From Halobacteriales archaeon SW_10_68_16 (GTDB lineage Archaea > Halobacteriota > Halobacteria > Halobacteriales > Haloarculaceae), in the NCBI GenBank assembly GCA_003023485.1, contig PXSG01000001.1:1-12145 (forward strand): a stretch of DNA of 12,145 nucleotides, read 5' to 3'. The notes under the pieces are model-generated. The model ran no database searches, was not told where the DNA came from, and was given only the letters and a program-made list of their open reading frames with translations. Made by a program: the position numbers and the translations under genes. Each line of letters begins with the position of its first letter. Position 1 is the stretch's first letter. Below, piece after piece: positions 11,637-12,145 of this stretch.

Positions 11637-12145
11637 GCGACGACACGACCGACGGCCCGGCGGGGACGGACGCGGGGCCGGAGCCGGAGATATCGCGCGA
11701 GGAGGCCGAGGAGCTCGTCCAGGAGATCGAGCGGCGCCGCTCGCTCCGGGGCGTCGCGACCGTGGTCGTCTCCGCCGTCGGCCTCCTCTTCTCGCTGTTC
11801 CAGATATTCCTCGCCGCCCAGGGCTTCGAGTTCGGCGTGCCGGTCCCCTTCTTCGGCCGGCTGGAACTGTCCCTGCAGTTGCTCCAGGCCAACGCCGTCC
11901 ACGTCGGGTTCGCGCTCGCCATCACGTTCCTGCTGTTCCCTGCGAGCATGGGCGATGGATTCGTCGCCCGTTCGCTCGGCAGCGTCGTCCCGGGGCTGTC
12001 GGCCCGCCTCGGCGAGGAAAACCCCGTCACGCGGGCCGCCGTCGCCGTCCGCAGGGTCGTCCGGTGGGCCTTTCTCGACCCCGACCGCGAGCGGGTCGCG
12101 CCCGTCGACTACCTCCTCATCGCCGTGACCGCGCTCGCGGTCGCC
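11633..12145 (+). CDS. TRAP transporter fused permease (DctQM-type), N-terminal part (partial)
   Basis: The frame opens at ATG 11633-11635, overlapping the DUF1850 stop, and stays open for 171 codons to the window edge. It starts with an acidic soluble segment (about residues 1-35, with SREEAEELVQEIERRRSLRG). Membrane helices follow at about 41-62 (VATVVVSAVGLLFSLFQIFL) and 89-105 (VHVGFALAITFLLFPAS), and the start of another at 160-171 (YLLIAVTALAVA). The HVGFALAITFLLFP block and the later FLDPDRERVAPVDYLLI are typical of the N-terminal region of TAXI-associated 4TM-12TM fused permeases, which drive solute uptake with a cation gradient. The large DctM-like part lies beyond the window. No frame damage is seen in this portion. 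The substrate is unknown; TAXI systems are mostly linked to dicarboxylates or glutamate-like compounds. Confidence 0.85.
   Translation, partial: MSDDTTDGPAGTDAGPEPEISREEAEELVQEIERRRSLRGVATVVVSAVGLLFSLFQIFLAAQGFEFGVPVPFFGRLELSLQLLQANAVHVGFALAITFLLFPASMGDGFVARSLGSVVPGLSARLGEENPVTRAAVAVRRVVRWAFLDPDRERVAPVDYLLIAVTALAVA

Noticed and set aside
1..12145. Defence island, prophage, integrative element or toxin-antitoxin system
   Set aside because: No integrase, transposase, nuclease, methylase, att-like direct repeat with a tRNA, or toxin-like pair was seen. The genes are mostly housekeeping or transport.

Overview
This window comes from an extremely halophilic archaeon (class Halobacteria). The GC content is very high, the predicted proteins are strongly acidic, and several start codons sit 25-29 nt behind an archaeal TATA box, so their transcripts would be leaderless. 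Many products are haloarchaeal in character. Haloarculaceae is a reasonable guess for the family, but that is inference only.

Layout. 1-120: 3' end of dnaJ (+). 117-1135: a minus-strand block with a four-cysteine hypothetical protein, a 5'-truncated M20/DapE-type peptidase remnant and a MazG-type pyrophosphohydrolase. 1209-1994: an acyl-CoA-ligase-like protein (+) that has only the N-terminal part of the fold. 1984-2953 (-): a 63-aa membrane protein and a five-helix membrane protein with a frameshift near its C-terminus. 3051-5082 (-): an aldo/keto reductase lying 3 nt downstream of a frame-broken geranylgeranyl reductase. 5201-7399 (+): a UbiA prenyltransferase of the DGGGP synthase type and a long GGGP-synthase-like TIM-barrel protein with an extra C-terminal domain. 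7684-8482 (+): a DUF5783-type protein and a NifU C-terminal-domain protein. 8516-10015 (+): a sulfatase-fold enzyme with Thr at the nucleophile position. 10195-12145 (+): a TAXI-type TRAP transporter operon of receptor (broken), DUF1850 protein (5'-truncated) and fused permease (runs off the window).

How the genes fit together. The centre of the window reads as a membrane-lipid locus. The GGGP-synthase homologue would make the first glycerol-prenyl ether bond, the UbiA enzyme the second, and the divergently transcribed reductase would saturate the geranylgeranyl chains. The sulfatase-fold protein could act on polar headgroups or glycans, but nothing in the sequence fixes its substrate. The right end is a secondary transporter operon of TRAP-TAXI type.

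The most striking feature is not a new system but a pattern. Five genes in 12 kb are broken by small indels or lost segments (peptidase, five-helix membrane protein, reductase, TAXI receptor, DUF1850 protein), while the flanking coding sequence is well preserved and the other complete genes look intact. This is either clustered gene decay or, quite possibly, assembly or sequencing error, and read data are needed to decide. I see no tRNA, rRNA, CRISPR array, transposase or insertion-sequence ends.
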